From assembly GCF_004053875.1 (NCBI RefSeq), contig NZ_SBIP01000002.1:496001-560000 (forward strand): DNA of 64,000 nt, given 5' to 3'. Shown here in pieces: positions 54,472 through 63,943 of the stretch (position 1 is the stretch's first letter; every line of letters begins with the position of its first letter). The translations under genes were made by a program, and so were the position numbers. The notes under the pieces are model-generated. The model was not told where the DNA came from, made no database searches, and worked only from the letters and a program-made list of their open reading frames with translations. This DNA is from Neorhizobium lilium. Its GTDB lineage: Bacteria; Pseudomonadota; Alphaproteobacteria; Rhizobiales; Rhizobiaceae.

Positions 54472-56013
54472 ATGCAGTTTTTCGAAAGCCTGCTGCTGCT
54501 TCTCCTGGTCGCGATTATCCTGCTGCAGGTGTCGCGGCGCCTCCTCATCCCCTATCCGTCCATGCTGGCACTGGCCGGTATAGCCGTGGCGATCGTTCCC
54601 GGCACGCCGGATCTGACCCTTGACCCGCAGATAGCACTGGCCCTGTTCATCGCGCCGGCACTTCTCGATGCGGCTTATGATTTTCCGCTTGGGACCGCGC
54701 GCCGCTTCTGGCTGCCGCTTCTTGTCTTTGCCATTGGCGGTGTCGTTGTCACCACGCTGACCGTTGCGCTGGCCGGCTGGACGTTTGCCGGACTGCCCTT
54801 TGCTGCCGCCCTGGTACTCGGCGCCATCGTCGCGCCGCCGGATGCGGCTGCTTCCACGGCTGTCCTCTCCTCCGTCTCTGTTCCCCGCAATGTCGATGCG
54901 GTACTGCGCGGCGAAAGCCTCTTCAATGACGCTGCTGCACTGCTGATCTTTACCGCGGCGCTTTCGGTCCAGTCTGCCGGCGCATTGGACGGTGCCGAAA
55001 CGGCAAGCCTCGTGCTAGCGGCTCCCGGCGGTATCCTGCTCGGTGTGGCATCCGCCTGGGTGCTGCGTTACCTCTACCGTTTCGTCGTCGGGACGCTTGG
55101 CGGCAACATCCTCCAGTTCGTGCAGACTTTCCTCCTGTGGATACTCGCCGAGCGCCTGCATCTGTCGCCGGTTCTGGCCATCGTCGCCTTTGCCATGACA
55201 ACGGCCTATTTCAGCGACCCACTCGCCTCCTCCGCCCGCATGCGGGTCCAGTCCTATGCGGTCTGGAGCGTGGTCGTCTTCGTGCTGAATGTCATGGCTT
55301 TCCTGCTGATGGGCATGCAGGTGCGCGCCATCCTGGCAGACATGGAGCCGAACCACATGGGCGAAGCCGCCCTCTTTGCGGGGGGCGTCGTGGTCATCGT
55401 CATCGTCACACGCTTCGCTCTCTGCATCGGCTTCAACCGATACGAGGCCTATGCGGCGAGGCGGGACGGGCGCGACCAGCCACCAAGCTTCAAGCAGGCG
55501 ATCCTCGCAGGCTGGTGCGGCATGCGCGGCCTGCTGACCCTTGCGACCGCCTTCGCACTGCCCGGCGATTTCCCCAATCGTAATGTGGTTGTGCTCACGG
55601 CCTTCGCCGTGGTGCTGGCAACGGTGGTCATCCAGGGCCTGTCCCTGCGCTATGTGATCCAATGGCTGCGTTTCGACCTCAAGGGAGAAGCCGGCAACAA
55701 TCTCAACGACCTTCGCCGGGATATCGCCATCGCGGGCCTCTCCAAGCTCGAAGGTGCGACGGGTGACGAGGCGGAGTTGCTGCGCACGAAGATGCGGATG
55801 GAGAAGCACTCGCTTTCGACAGAGGAAATGACGTCGTTGAAACGCTACCGGACGCTCGCGCTGGATGCGATTGCCGGTCAGCGCCAGGCTCTTGAGCGTT
55901 TGCGGATCGAGCATCAACTCAACCCGGATCTCTACAATCTTCTCCTTGAAGAGATCGACTGGCGCGAACTTTCCGTACTCCCGGAAGAGGAACGACGCAT
56001 CGAAGAGATCTGA
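54472..56013 (+). CDS. Na+/H+ antiporter, CPA1 family
   Basis: A 513-residue antiporter with about 12 membrane helices. LFIAPALLDAAYDFPL, VLGAIVAPPDAAASTAVL and RGESLFNDAAALLIFTAAL carry the conserved ND and DP signatures of the CPA1 ion site. The C-terminal 100 residues are cytoplasmic (LRTKMRMEKHSLSTEEMTSLKRY). It extrudes Na+ or K+ in exchange for protons. No strong ribosome site is visible before ATG 54472. Confidence 0.9.
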   Translation: MQFFESLLLLLLVAIILLQVSRRLLIPYPSMLALAGIAVAIVPGTPDLTLDPQIALALFIAPALLDAAYDFPLGTARRFWLPLLVFAIGGVVVTTLTVALAGWTFAGLPFAAALVLGAIVAPPDAAASTAVLSSVSVPRNVDAVLRGESLFNDAAALLIFTAALSVQSAGALDGAETASLVLAAPGGILLGVASAWVLRYLYRFVVGTLGGNILQFVQTFLLWILAERLHLSPVLAIVAFAMTTAYFSDPLASSARMRVQSYAVWSVVVFVLNVMAFLLMGMQVRAILADMEPNHMGEAALFAGGVVVIVIVTRFALCIGFNRYEAYAARRDGRDQPPSFKQAILAGWCGMRGLLTLATAFALPGDFPNRNVVVLTAFAVVLATVVIQGLSLRYVIQWLRFDLKGEAGNNLNDLRRDIAIAGLSKLEGATGDEAELLRTKMRMEKHSLSTEEMTSLKRYRTLALDAIAGQRQALERLRIEHQLNPDLYNLLLEEIDWRELSVLPEEERRIEEI

Positions 56014-56023
56014 TCTCTTGTAG

Positions 56024-56053
56024 CACCCGCCGCAGGGTGACCCACGGCGGGTG
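56024..56053. terminator. Hairpin between the antiporter gene and aglA
   Basis: CACCCGCCG (56024-56032) pairs with CGGCGGGTG (56045-56053). The two genes are convergent, so it may act for both; there is no uridine tract. Confidence 0.45.
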
Positions 56054-56059
56054 GGTGGC

Positions 56060-57709
56060 TCACACCCTGCCGCAGAACACGTCCAGCGCGTCGAGCGCGA
56101 CGACGCCGCCCTCGATCCGCGACGACTGGAAGCCCGGCAGCGATACCGGCAGAACGTCGCCCATTCGCTTCGGCAGGGTGAAGCTCTGCGGCTCCCGCGT
56201 CAGGTTGTAGACGAACAGCAGTTTCTCGCCTCCCTTCTCGCGGATGAAGGCCAGCAGGTCCTGATTGGTCTCCAGGAAAGTCATGTCGCCGTCGATCAGC
56301 GCCGGGTGCGATTTACGGAAGGCAATTGCTGCCCGGTAATGGTGCAGCACCGAGTCCGATAGCGATTCCTGCGCATCGACAGCGCGGCTCGCATGCTCTC
56401 CGGGCACCGGCAGCCAGGTCTTCGACCCGCTGGTGAAGCCCGCATGCGGGGCGCCCGCATCCCACACCATCGGCGTGCGGCATCCGTCACGGCCCTTGAA
56501 GGCCGGCCAGAAGCGGATGCCATAAGGATCGCGCAGGTCCTCGAAGGAAAGCTCCGCCTCCGTCAGCCCCAGTTCCTCGCCCTGATAGAGGCAGATCGAG
56601 CCGCGCAGCGAGGAAAGAAGCGTGACCGAAAGTTTCGCCACCCGATCCTGTTCCTCCGGCGTCTCGATGAAGCGGGTCGCATGGCGCACCACGTCGTGGT
56701 TGGAAAAGGCCCAGCAGACCCAGCCATTCGTCACCGTGTCTTGCACCGTGGTCAGTATCCTGCGGATATAACCAGCGGAAAACGCCGGCCCCAGCAGGTC
56801 GAACGTATAGCACATATGCAGCTTGTCATTGCCGCTCGTGTAGATGGCAAGCGTCGTCAGGGAGCGCGGCCCATCGCCCACCTCCCCCACCGTGGCGCGG
56901 TTCTCGTATGTGTCGAGCAGCGACCGCAGCCGCTTCAGGAACTCGATATTCTCCGGCTGGCTCTTGTCGTAGAGGTGGTTCTGCATGGAATAGGGGTTGG
57001 TATCCGTCTCCATGCCGGCCCCGTCGGTGTCGTAGACCATCGGCGGATTGTCACGCAGCTGCTTGTCGTGGAAGTAGTAGTTGACCGTATCGAGCCGGAA
57101 GCCGTCCACGCCGCGCTCCAGCCAGAATTTGACCGTGCCGAGCATCGCCTCCTGGACGTCGGGATTGTGGAAGTTGAGGTCCGGCTGGGAGATCAGGAAG
57201 TTGTGCATGTAATATTGCTTGCGCACTCCGTCCCATTCCCAGCCCGGACCGCCGAAGATGGAGAGCCAGTTGGTGGGGGCCGTGCCGTCCGGCTTCGGAT
57301 CGGCCCAGACATACCAGTCGGCCTTCGCGTTGGTGCGGCTGGAGCGGCTCTCGATGAACCAGGGATGGCGGTCGGACGTATGGCTGATCACCTGGTCGAT
57401 GATCACCTTCAGCCCCAGCCGATGCGCCTCCTCCATCATCTCGTCGAAATCGGCAAGCGTACCGAACATCGGATCGACATTGCAGTAATCGGACACGTCA
57501 TAACCCATGTCCGCCATGGGCGAGGTGAAGAAGGGCGAGAGCCAGATCGCATCGACGCCAAGCGACGCGACATAAGGCAGGCGCTGCGTGATCCCCTTGA
57601 TGTCTCCGAGACCGTCACCGCTCGTGTCCTGGAAGGAGCGCGGATAGATCTGATAGATCACCGCGCCGCGCCACCAGTTTGCATCCGCTGCCTTCGCTTC
57701 TGTCGCCAT
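56060..57709 (-). CDS. aglA: GH13 alpha-glucosidase
   Basis: A 549-residue GH13 alpha-glucosidase. Residues 12-31 (WWRGAVIYQIYPRSFQDTSG) open the barrel. GVDGFRLDTVNYYFHD contains the nucleophile Asp, TVGEVGDG the acid/base Glu, and FSNHDVVRH the third Asp. It splits sucrose, maltose or trehalose-type glucosides. It resembles the AglA enzyme of rhizobial alpha-glucoside systems, although the aglEFGK genes are not here. ATG 57709 is used; ATG 57715 is two codons upstream. Confidence 0.92.
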   Translation of the reverse strand: MATEAKAADANWWRGAVIYQIYPRSFQDTSGDGLGDIKGITQRLPYVASLGVDAIWLSPFFTSPMADMGYDVSDYCNVDPMFGTLADFDEMMEEAHRLGLKVIIDQVISHTSDRHPWFIESRSSRTNAKADWYVWADPKPDGTAPTNWLSIFGGPGWEWDGVRKQYYMHNFLISQPDLNFHNPDVQEAMLGTVKFWLERGVDGFRLDTVNYYFHDKQLRDNPPMVYDTDGAGMETDTNPYSMQNHLYDKSQPENIEFLKRLRSLLDTYENRATVGEVGDGPRSLTTLAIYTSGNDKLHMCYTFDLLGPAFSAGYIRRILTTVQDTVTNGWVCWAFSNHDVVRHATRFIETPEEQDRVAKLSVTLLSSLRGSICLYQGEELGLTEAELSFEDLRDPYGIRFWPAFKGRDGCRTPMVWDAGAPHAGFTSGSKTWLPVPGEHASRAVDAQESLSDSVLHHYRAAIAFRKSHPALIDGDMTFLETNQDLLAFIREKGGEKLLFVYNLTREPQSFTLPKRMGDVLPVSLPGFQSSRIEGGVVALDALDVFCGRV

Positions 57710-57845
57710 GCACATCGATTCCTTTGCCTGCGTTTCAAGCCAACCTAGTATGGCCCGCGCAAAAGACAACGCGAAAGCAAAGGCCTGCATTGCACTTGTC
57801 ACGTTCGGAACTTCGGCATATGCGACAGAAAAGTGGAGGAACATG

Positions 57846-58757
57846 ATGGGCGGACGGCTTCTTTCGATCGGCGAATGCATGGTGGAACTGTCGCAGGGGG
57901 GCGAAGGCCTTCTGCGCAAGGGCTTTGCCGGCGATACGTTCAACACGGCATGGTATGCCCGCGCCTGCCTGCCTGCCGATTGGAGTGTCGATTATTTCAC
58001 CGTCCTCGGCGACGATCCCTTGTCGGGCGAGATGCTCGACATGATGACATCTGCCGGAATCGGCACCGGCTTCATCCGCCGCATCTCTGGCAAGACGCCT
58101 GGCCTCTATCTCATTACCCTGAAGAACGGCGAGCGCACCTTCAGCTACTGGCGCGACAGCGCCGCCGCCAGGAAGATTGCAGACGATGCCGATCATCTTC
58201 GCGCGGCGATCGAACAAGCCGATCTCATCTATTTTTCCGGCATTACCCTCGGCATCCTGGCTCCCGAAGCCATCGATACCCTGCTGGCCGAACTGCGCCG
58301 TGCCAAGGCGGCCGGCAAGACCGTCGCCTTCGACCCCAATCTGCGTCCCCGGCTCTGGATAAACAATGATGTCATGCTCCGCACGATCGAGGAGGGCGCC
58401 CGCGCCGCCAGTCTTGTTCTTCCGAGCTTCGATGACGAGGCCACCCATTTCGGCGATGCCACCATCACCGATACCATTGCGCGTTACCACGGGTTGGGCG
58501 TCAGGGATGTCGTCGTCAAGAACGGTGCGGACGGCGCTTATCTGAGCTTCGGCGAGGTGGAGGTTCATGTTCCGGGCGTGGCAACCGACAAGATAATCGA
58601 CACGACCAGCGCCGGCGACAGCTTCAACGGCGCCTTCCTGTCGCGCCTGCTCGGCGACAATTCACCGGGAGACGCGGCGGCTTTCGGCGCCGCCATCGCC
58701 TCCGTGGTGATCGGCCACCATGGCGCATTGATCAGCCCCGACCTGCTCCCGCGCTAG
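57846..58757 (+). CDS. kdgK: PfkB sugar kinase, probable 2-keto-3-deoxygluconate kinase
   Basis: A 303-residue PfkB family kinase. GGRLLSIGECMVELSQGG opens the fold, AFDPNLRPRLW is the KDG kinase-specific motif, and TTSAGDSFNGAF holds the anion hole and catalytic Asp. It probably phosphorylates KDG in an Entner-Doudoroff-type branch. GGAGGAAC precedes two ATGs; 57846 has the better spacing. It is divergent from aglA by 136 bases. Confidence 0.85.
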   Translation: MGGRLLSIGECMVELSQGGEGLLRKGFAGDTFNTAWYARACLPADWSVDYFTVLGDDPLSGEMLDMMTSAGIGTGFIRRISGKTPGLYLITLKNGERTFSYWRDSAAARKIADDADHLRAAIEQADLIYFSGITLGILAPEAIDTLLAELRRAKAAGKTVAFDPNLRPRLWINNDVMLRTIEEGARAASLVLPSFDDEATHFGDATITDTIARYHGLGVRDVVVKNGADGAYLSFGEVEVHVPGVATDKIIDTTSAGDSFNGAFLSRLLGDNSPGDAAAFGAAIASVVIGHHGALISPDLLPR

Positions 58758-58899
58758 TCTGGTAGGACAATGCCTGAAATGGATAATGAGCGCTACGAAA
58801 GCACTCAATCCTGCTGTTCTTATGAAGAACTATAATTCTATTTCAATAATTTGGTGTCATACATTCTGAGAGCTATAAATTTAATCCTCAGGAGTATTC

Positions 58900-59415
58900 A
58901 TGCGCGCTTTTATTACCGCCTTCGCATTTATCGCCTTGTCGCAAACCGCCCACGCCGATGCAGTGGATGTTCTCACCAAGGCCGAAACCAAGACCTACGA
59001 AGCCTGGGGCAAGCTGCCGCTGACGGAACGCGCCGTGACCTTCATCACCGGCCCGTCCCAGGGCTACGGAATGTATCAGGACAAACAGTCCAGCATCTTC
59101 AAGGTGGGCGAAAAGATCATCACCTATGTGGAGCCTATCGGCTATAGCTGGAAAGAGCTTCCGGGCGACATGTACGAGATGAACTTCGTCTCCGACCTGC
59201 TGTTCAAGACGGAAAGTGGCGAAGTCGTCACCGACCAGAAGGGCTTTGCCAAGAACGTGCTCCAGAGCCACAACGCCAACATGGAATTCTCGATGGATTT
59301 CACCCTGACGCTGACCGGCGTTCCGGCCGGTAAGTACAAGCTGCAATACACGATCCACGACATGAGCGGCAACCAGACCTCGGTTGTCGAGCAGGATGTG
59401 ACGATCGTGGAGTGA
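58900..59415 (+). CDS. Secreted hypothetical protein
   Basis: A 171-residue exported protein. Residues 1-19 (FITAFAFIALSQTAHAD) are a signal peptide. The mature part has a helical start (VLTKAETKTYEAWGK) and a likely beta-rich C-terminus (MEFSMDFTLTLTGVPAGKYKLQYTIHDMSG). It has no cysteine. A CAGGAGTATTC ribosome site precedes it. No family is known to me. Confidence 0.75.
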   Translation: MRAFITAFAFIALSQTAHADAVDVLTKAETKTYEAWGKLPLTERAVTFITGPSQGYGMYQDKQSSIFKVGEKIITYVEPIGYSWKELPGDMYEMNFVSDLLFKTESGEVVTDQKGFAKNVLQSHNANMEFSMDFTLTLTGVPAGKYKLQYTIHDMSGNQTSVVEQDVTIVE

Positions 59416-59432
59416 AGGCTTGAGCCCATATT

Positions 59433-59474
59433 GATTGACCTTTGGGCCAAGCCCAAAGCGGCCCGAGGTCAATC
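59433..59474. terminator. Nested hairpin after the secreted protein gene
   Basis: GATTGACCT (59433-59441) pairs with AGGTCAATC (59466-59474), and inside it TTTGGGC and GCCCAAA form a second stem. It lies between the secreted protein gene and the 3' end of vapC, so it could end both transcripts. Confidence 0.5.
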
Positions 59475-59480
59475 ACACGT

Positions 59481-59908
59481 TCATCCCATGTCGGTATGAA
59501 CGAAGTCTCCGCCCTTGTAAGCAATCTTCTGCCCAGACTGACAGCGCAAGCGTAGGCAAAGCAATCGCCGAGATTAAGCTTCGCTTTGTGTCCGACAATT
59601 TTGCCGTACCGCATCGCTGCATCGCGGGCAGCAAGCCCGATTGCGCCCGAGATCTCGACCTCTTCCGCCTGCAGGCCATTTATGAAGCTATCAACTGCCA
59701 ATGCAGCAGTTTCAACCATTTGTAACGTGGGACGACCTTCCTTCATCATTGCTGCCGCCTTGGCGCGGGCCAGCGACAAAGTCGCTTCCATTCGTACAAC
59801 GGGTGAGATGTAGAAAGGGCCACCAGCATCGCTGAGGCGCTGTATCTGCTGCTCCGCGTCGTCTTCCGGCTTCAGGATTGCCACGATCACCGATGCGTCT
59901 ACGAACAT
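59481..59908 (-). pseudogene. vapC: VapC-family PIN toxin, frameshifted near the C-terminus
   Basis: A PIN-domain RNase toxin. Asp4 (MFVDAS), Glu41 (RMEATLSLARAK), Asp96 and Asp115 (NLGDCFAYA) of the acidic site are present. After codon 126 (SLG) the frame changes. In the adjacent frame the DNA reads QKIAYKGGDFVHTDMG and stops at 59481, which is the normal VapC ending. The distance is one base short of a whole codon number, so a one-base deletion near 59530 is the simplest cause. Without it the protein would be 142 residues. As it stands the frame runs on to 59300, across the convergent neighbour. The start overlaps the vapB stop by one base. Confidence 0.78.
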
Positions 59909-60153
59909 CAGCTTTCGTCCCAAAGATCGTCGGAAAAGGCTTTCTGGTCGAAATCGGGATCGGAGGGTCCAATTGAATCTGCAATGGCACGTGCTCTGGC
60001 AAGCCGTTCGCGCATAGGCAAGGCGGCCCGGACTCTCTCCAGTTCATGCTGCAGAGCCAGTCGCAAAGTCTCCGTCTTGGTGGAAGCCTTCAGCAGGCCC
60101 TGAAGCTCCGCCGTCATGGCCGAGACCTCCTCATCGCGCACAAAAAGAGCCAT
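59908..60153 (-). CDS. vapB: VapB-type antitoxin
   Basis: An 81-residue antitoxin. MALFVRDEEVSAMTAELQGLLKASTKTETLRLALQHELER is the DNA-binding, dimerising N-terminus of the Rv0623-like type. The C-terminal tail (DPDFDQKAFSDDLWDES) should bind and block the PIN toxin. Its stop overlaps the toxin ATG. A palindrome over its ribosome site suggests autoregulation. Confidence 0.87.
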   Translation of the reverse strand: MALFVRDEEVSAMTAELQGLLKASTKTETLRLALQHELERVRAALPMRERLARARAIADSIGPSDPDFDQKAFSDDLWDES

Positions 60154-60154
60154 G

Positions 60155-60182
60155 GATATCTCCTATATTACAGGAAGATATC
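60155..60182. promoter_or_regulatory. vapBC autoregulatory palindrome
   Basis: GATATC ends flank a partly symmetric 28-bp segment (60155-60182) just upstream of the vapB ATG, including its AGGAGATATCC ribosome site. VapBC complexes typically bind such palindromes to repress their own operon. Confidence 0.55.
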
Positions 60183-60322
60183 ACCATGAGAGACGGGTCG
60201 CAATCGTCGCCAAGGCCTCTCGGAACGCCCCTTCATGCGCCTGTTACAATGATCGCCGATATGAAGCTGAAACGCTTTGCCGGCCTTTGAGTCGCCGGCG
60301 GGTCGGCAACGGGGCCAAGTCG

Positions 60323-61396
60323 ATGACCAGAATCACCATCGTCTCGGATGCCTGGCACCCCCAGGTCAATGGCGTCGTGCGCTCCATCGAGAACACCAAT
60401 CGCGAACTGACGCGGATGGGGGTCGAGGTCTGCATGGTCACTCCAAAGGACTTCGCAAACATCCCCTGCCCCACCTATCCGGAAATCCGGCTGTCCATTG
60501 CCACTTTTGGCCAGGTCGCGCATGCCATCGAAGCGACCCTGCCGACCGCCATCCACATCGCCACCGAAGGCCCGCTCGGCATCATTGCGCGCCGCTGGTG
60601 CCTGAAGAACCGCATGCCCTTCTCGACCAGCTACCACACGCGGTTTCCGGAATATGTGTCCGCCCGGTTTCCTGTGCCGCTGCGCTGGCTGCATGCTTTC
60701 GTGCGCTGGTTCCACAATGCCGGCAATGGCTGCATGGTGGCCACGGCAAGCCTCGAGCGCGAACTCTCCAGGCTCGGCATCCGAAATCTTCTGCGCTGGA
60801 GCCGCGGCATAGACCAGACGGTCTTCCACCCCATGGAACGAAACGACAATCCTTTCGGCCTGCCGCGCCCGATCTTCATTACGGTCGGGCGCGTCGCGGT
60901 GGAAAAGAACCTGCCGGCTTTCCTGGATCTCGACCTGCCTGGCTCCAAAGTCGTGGTCGGAGACGGCCCTGCCCGCGCGGATCTCCAGAAGCGCTATCCG
61001 AACGTGCTGTTCACCGGCATGAAGACAGGCAACGAGCTCGCCGAAGCCTATGCCCAGGCCGACGTCTTCGTGTTCCCGTCCAAGACCGACACGTTCGGCA
61101 ACACGATTCTGGAAGCACTGGCAAGCGGCGTTCCGGTCGCGGCCTATCCGGTCACTGGTCCGGTGGATATCATCGAGGAAGGTTCGGGCGCCGGCGCCAT
61201 GAGCGAGGATCTGCGGGAAGCCTGCCTGTCCGCCCTGCGCTGCTCGCGCGAAAGCGCGCGGTTACTCGCCCGCAAATTTACCTGGGAAGCTGCCACAAGG
61301 CAGTTCCTGAGCAATGTGCTGACGGCACAAAATCGTAGCTTGCTGGCGGCTCCGGTGCTGCCCAAGGACAGCAACCGGCTTATCGGCCCGGCCTGA
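60323..61396 (+). CDS. Glycosyltransferase, GT4 type
   Basis: A 357-residue glycosyltransferase. The N-terminal Rossmann part opens RITIVSDAWHPQVNGVVRSIENT. The donor side has VGRVAVEKNLPAFLDLDLPGSKVVVGDGPARADLQKRYPNVLFTG, and VFPSKTDTFGNTILEALASGVPVAA is the EX7E nucleotide-sugar motif. It belongs to the GT4 family, close to mannosyl- or glycolipid-forming enzymes. ATG 60323 was chosen as the start of the fold. The acceptor is unknown. Confidence 0.88.
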   Translation: MTRITIVSDAWHPQVNGVVRSIENTNRELTRMGVEVCMVTPKDFANIPCPTYPEIRLSIATFGQVAHAIEATLPTAIHIATEGPLGIIARRWCLKNRMPFSTSYHTRFPEYVSARFPVPLRWLHAFVRWFHNAGNGCMVATASLERELSRLGIRNLLRWSRGIDQTVFHPMERNDNPFGLPRPIFITVGRVAVEKNLPAFLDLDLPGSKVVVGDGPARADLQKRYPNVLFTGMKTGNELAEAYAQADVFVFPSKTDTFGNTILEALASGVPVAAYPVTGPVDIIEEGSGAGAMSEDLREACLSALRCSRESARLLARKFTWEAATRQFLSNVLTAQNRSLLAAPVLPKDSNRLIGPA

Positions 61397-61424
61397 GTGC
61401 AATTCGGGCCTCGGAACGGCCGGA

Positions 61425-61508
61425 TCAGACCTTGCGGTCGCGCCAGACGAAATAGACGACGCTTCCCGCACCAAGACAGACGGCTGCCAACAGGCCAACA
61501 ATGATCAT
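61425..61508 (-). CDS. Small membrane peptide, 27 aa
   Basis: A 27-residue ORF starting MIIVGLLAAVCLGAG and ending in basic residues WRDRKV. Nearly the whole length is one transmembrane helix with a positive C-terminal tail. GGAGGAGAATTTC directly before the ATG at 61508 is an almost perfect ribosome binding site. I recognise no family; it could be a regulator or a small subunit of a membrane complex. Confidence 0.55.
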   Translation of the reverse strand: MIIVGLLAAVCLGAGSVVYFVWRDRKV

Positions 61509-61615
61509 GAAATTCTCCTCCAATGGTCGCCTGCAACGCCCTCCTGCGTTGCAGCAACCTGAAGAGTGGATCATGCTACTGGCCAAATTGCAAGCTTGCC
61601 TTGCATCAGGAAAAA

Positions 61616-63043
61616 CTAACGCTTCCGTTTGCGCCCTTCGAACGGGTTTTCGCTCGCCTTGAAGTGGATGCGGATTGGCACGCCCGGGATGTCGAAGTCC
61701 GCGCGCAGGCCGTTGGTCAAATAGCGAACATAGCTTTCCGGCAGAGATTCCGGACGGGTACAGGAAATCATGAAGGCCGGCGGCCGCGCCTTTACCTGCG
61801 TCATGTACTTGAGCTTCAGGCGGCGACCCGAAACGGCCGGTGGCGGATGCTGCGCCTGAGTGCCGTCCAGCCAGCGATTGAGCCGCGCCGTCGAGATGCG
61901 CTTGTTCCACACCTTGTCCGTATCGATGATGCTCTGCATCAGCTTGTCGAGGCCGTAGCCCGTCTGACCAGCGATCGGCACGGCGCGGATGCCGCGCGCC
62001 TGCGGCAGCAGGCGCTCCGTCTTCTCGCGCAGATCGGCAAGCACGGCCTGGGTGTCCTCGACCAGATCCCATTTGTTGAAAGCAAGCACGGCGGCACGGC
62101 CTTCGCGGATCACCAGATCGACCAGTTGCAGGTCCTGCTTTTCGAAGGGAATGGTCGCGTCGAACACGATGACCACGGTTTCGGCAAAGCGGATGGACCG
62201 CAGCGCATCCGCGACCGATAGCTTTTCCAGCTTTTCCTGAACGCGCGCCTTCTTGCGCATGCCGGCGGTATCGAACATCTTGATGGTGCGGCCGCGCCAC
62301 TCCCACTCCACCGAAATGGAATCGCGGGTAATACCGGCTTCGGGGCCGGTCAGCAGCCGGTCTTCGCCGAGAAAACGGTTGATCAGCGTGGACTTGCCGG
62401 CATTCGGGCGGCCGATAATAGCGACGCGCAGCGGCTTGGTCTCGTCATATTCCGGCTCGGCCTCGTCGTCTTCGCCGTCCCCCGGCAGCGAGGGCGGCAG
62501 GTCGATATCCGTCTCGGCCACGTCCTCCGCCTCGGGGAAAGCCACCTCTTCGCCGATCGCTTCTACAATGGCGTCGCGAAGGTCCAGCATCCCTCCGCCG
62601 TGCTCGGCGGAAATCGGCACCGGCTCGCCCAGCCCCAGAGTATAGGCGTCGTAGAAACCGCCATCGGAACCCTTGGCTTCCGACTTGTTGGCGACCAGCA
62701 CCACCGGCTTGCCGCTACGCCGCAGAAGTTCGCCGAAGGTTTTGTCGAGCGGGGTCAGGCCGAACTTGGCATCGACCACGAACAGCGTCAGGTCGGCCTC
62801 GGCGACTGCCGCCTCGGTCTGCGCGCGCATGCGGCCTTCGAGCGTGTCCGGTCCGGCCTCTTCCAGACCGGCAGTATCGATGATGATGAACTTCAGGTCG
62901 AGCAGCTTGGCGTCGCCCGGACGACGGTCGCGGGTGACACCCGGCGTGTCGTCCACCAGCGCCAGCTTCTTGCCCACGAGCCGGTTGAAGAGCGTGGACT
63001 TGCCGACATTCGGGCGGCCGACGATGGCGACGGTAAAGCTCAT
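61616..63043 (-). CDS. der: Ribosome-associated GTPase Der (EngA)
   Basis: A 475-residue protein with two GTPase domains that helps assemble the 50S ribosomal subunit. First domain: GRPNVGKST (G1), [13 protein letters not shown] and the NKSE G4 motif. Second domain, after an acidic linker (EPEYDETKP): [18 protein letters not shown] and NKWD. The KH-like domain follows (about residues 385-475). Start 63043 was chosen for the [15 protein letters not shown]-terminus. It is downstream of a YfgM-like gene by 29 bases, as in other proteobacteria. Confidence 0.97.
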   Translation of the reverse strand: MSFTVAIVGRPNVGKSTLFNRLVGKKLALVDDTPGVTRDRRPGDAKLLDLKFIIIDTAGLEEAGPDTLEGRMRAQTEAAVAEADLTLFVVDAKFGLTPLDKTFGELLRRSGKPVVLVANKSEAKGSDGGFYDAYTLGLGEPVPISAEHGGGMLDLRDAIVEAIGEEVAFPEAEDVAETDIDLPPSLPGDGEDDEAEPEYDETKPLRVAIIGRPNAGKSTLINRFLGEDRLLTGPEAGITRDSISVEWEWRGRTIKMFDTAGMRKKARVQEKLEKLSVADALRSIRFAETVVIVFDATIPFEKQDLQLVDLVIREGRAAVLAFNKWDLVEDTQAVLADLREKTERLLPQARGIRAVPIAGQTGYGLDKLMQSIIDTDKVWNKRISTARLNRWLDGTQAQHPPPAVSGRRLKLKYMTQVKARPPAFMISCTRPESLPESYVRYLTNGLRADFDIPGVPIRIHFKASENPFEGRKRKR

Positions 63044-63072
63044 GATGTTTCCTCGAACCCTATCCGGGTTGG

Positions 63073-63744
63073 TTAGGGCGCCTTGCCCGAAGCGGCGATA
63101 TTGTCGAGCATGATCTGCGCGCGGTTGGCCACATTGCGCGGGGCCGTGCTGTCGTCCGCGATCTGCTTGAACCACTGCTTGGCCTGCGCGAGATTGCCAG
63201 CCTTGTAAGCCGCAAGGCCCAGCGCCTCGCGCGCGGAATTGGCAAGCATCTGGCCCGGCGCCGTCATGCCTTCCGCCTGGGCGGAAACCTGTTCGTAGGT
63301 GCCGGTGTCGATCAGCAGCCAGGCGGCGCGAAGCTTTGCGAGATCGCGAATGGCCTGCGGCGCCTTGCCGTCATTGCCGATCTCGGTCAGACCTGCAACG
63401 GCACCGGTCGTATCGCCCTTGCTCGCCTGGACGGAGGCGGCGCGCAGCTTGGCAAGCACGGGATAAGAACCCGTGCCCTCCTTCTCGATGGCGCCGAGCG
63501 CAGCCAGCGCCTCGTCGTTCTTGTTTTCGGATGCAAGTTGCAGGGCGGCGATGAAGCGGTCGCCGGATTGCGAGGCGTTATGCTGACCCCAGTATTCGTA
63601 ACCGCGATAGCCAGCCGTGCCGATCACGATCAGTGCTGCGGCGCCGATGAGAATCCTGCCGAACCGCTTCCACACAAATCGCAACTGATCGGAACGAAGC
63701 TCTTCATTCACCTCGCGAAAAAAACTGTCGTCGTTCTGCGCCAT
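63073..63744 (-). CDS. YfgM/BamB-associated tetratricopeptide membrane protein
   Basis: A 223-residue protein. An N-terminal cytoplasmic part ([22 protein letters not shown]) is followed by a single helix ([16 protein letters not shown]), then periplasmic TPR-like repeats ([23 protein letters not shown] and [19 protein letters not shown]). It resembles YfgM, an ancillary subunit of the SecYEG translocon. ATG 63744 has GGAGA before it. It is in an apparent operon with der. Confidence 0.88.
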   Translation of the reverse strand: MAQNDDSFFREVNEELRSDQLRFVWKRFGRILIGAAALIVIGTAGYRGYEYWGQHNASQSGDRFIAALQLASENKNDEALAALGAIEKEGTGSYPVLAKLRAASVQASKGDTTGAVAGLTEIGNDGKAPQAIRDLAKLRAAWLLIDTGTYEQVSAQAEGMTAPGQMLANSAREALGLAAYKAGNLAQAKQWFKQIADDSTAPRNVANRAQIMLDNIAASGKAP

Positions 63745-63894
63745 CAACGTCTCCGGCCATGCGGCCCACCTTGGGAAAAGCGCGTTCTAGCCTATTTTGC
63801 AACGGATGTAAGGCCCCCAAGCAAAACTCGAAGCCCTTGTTAAGCCGACAGCGATAGGAATTCGTCTTTCGGAGGGTGCTTTTCAAAGCTTCGC

Positions 63895-63914
63895 CTTATT
63901 CGGGAGCGAATAAG
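63895..63914. repeat. 8-bp inverted repeat upstream of the edge gene
   Basis: CTTATTCG (63895-63902) and CGAATAAG (63907-63914) have a four-base spacer. It lies about 30 bases ahead of the partial gene at 63944 and between divergent genes, so it may be an operator. Confidence 0.4.
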
Positions 63915-63943
63915 CTCGGCCTCATCTGAAGGAAAGTCGATAC

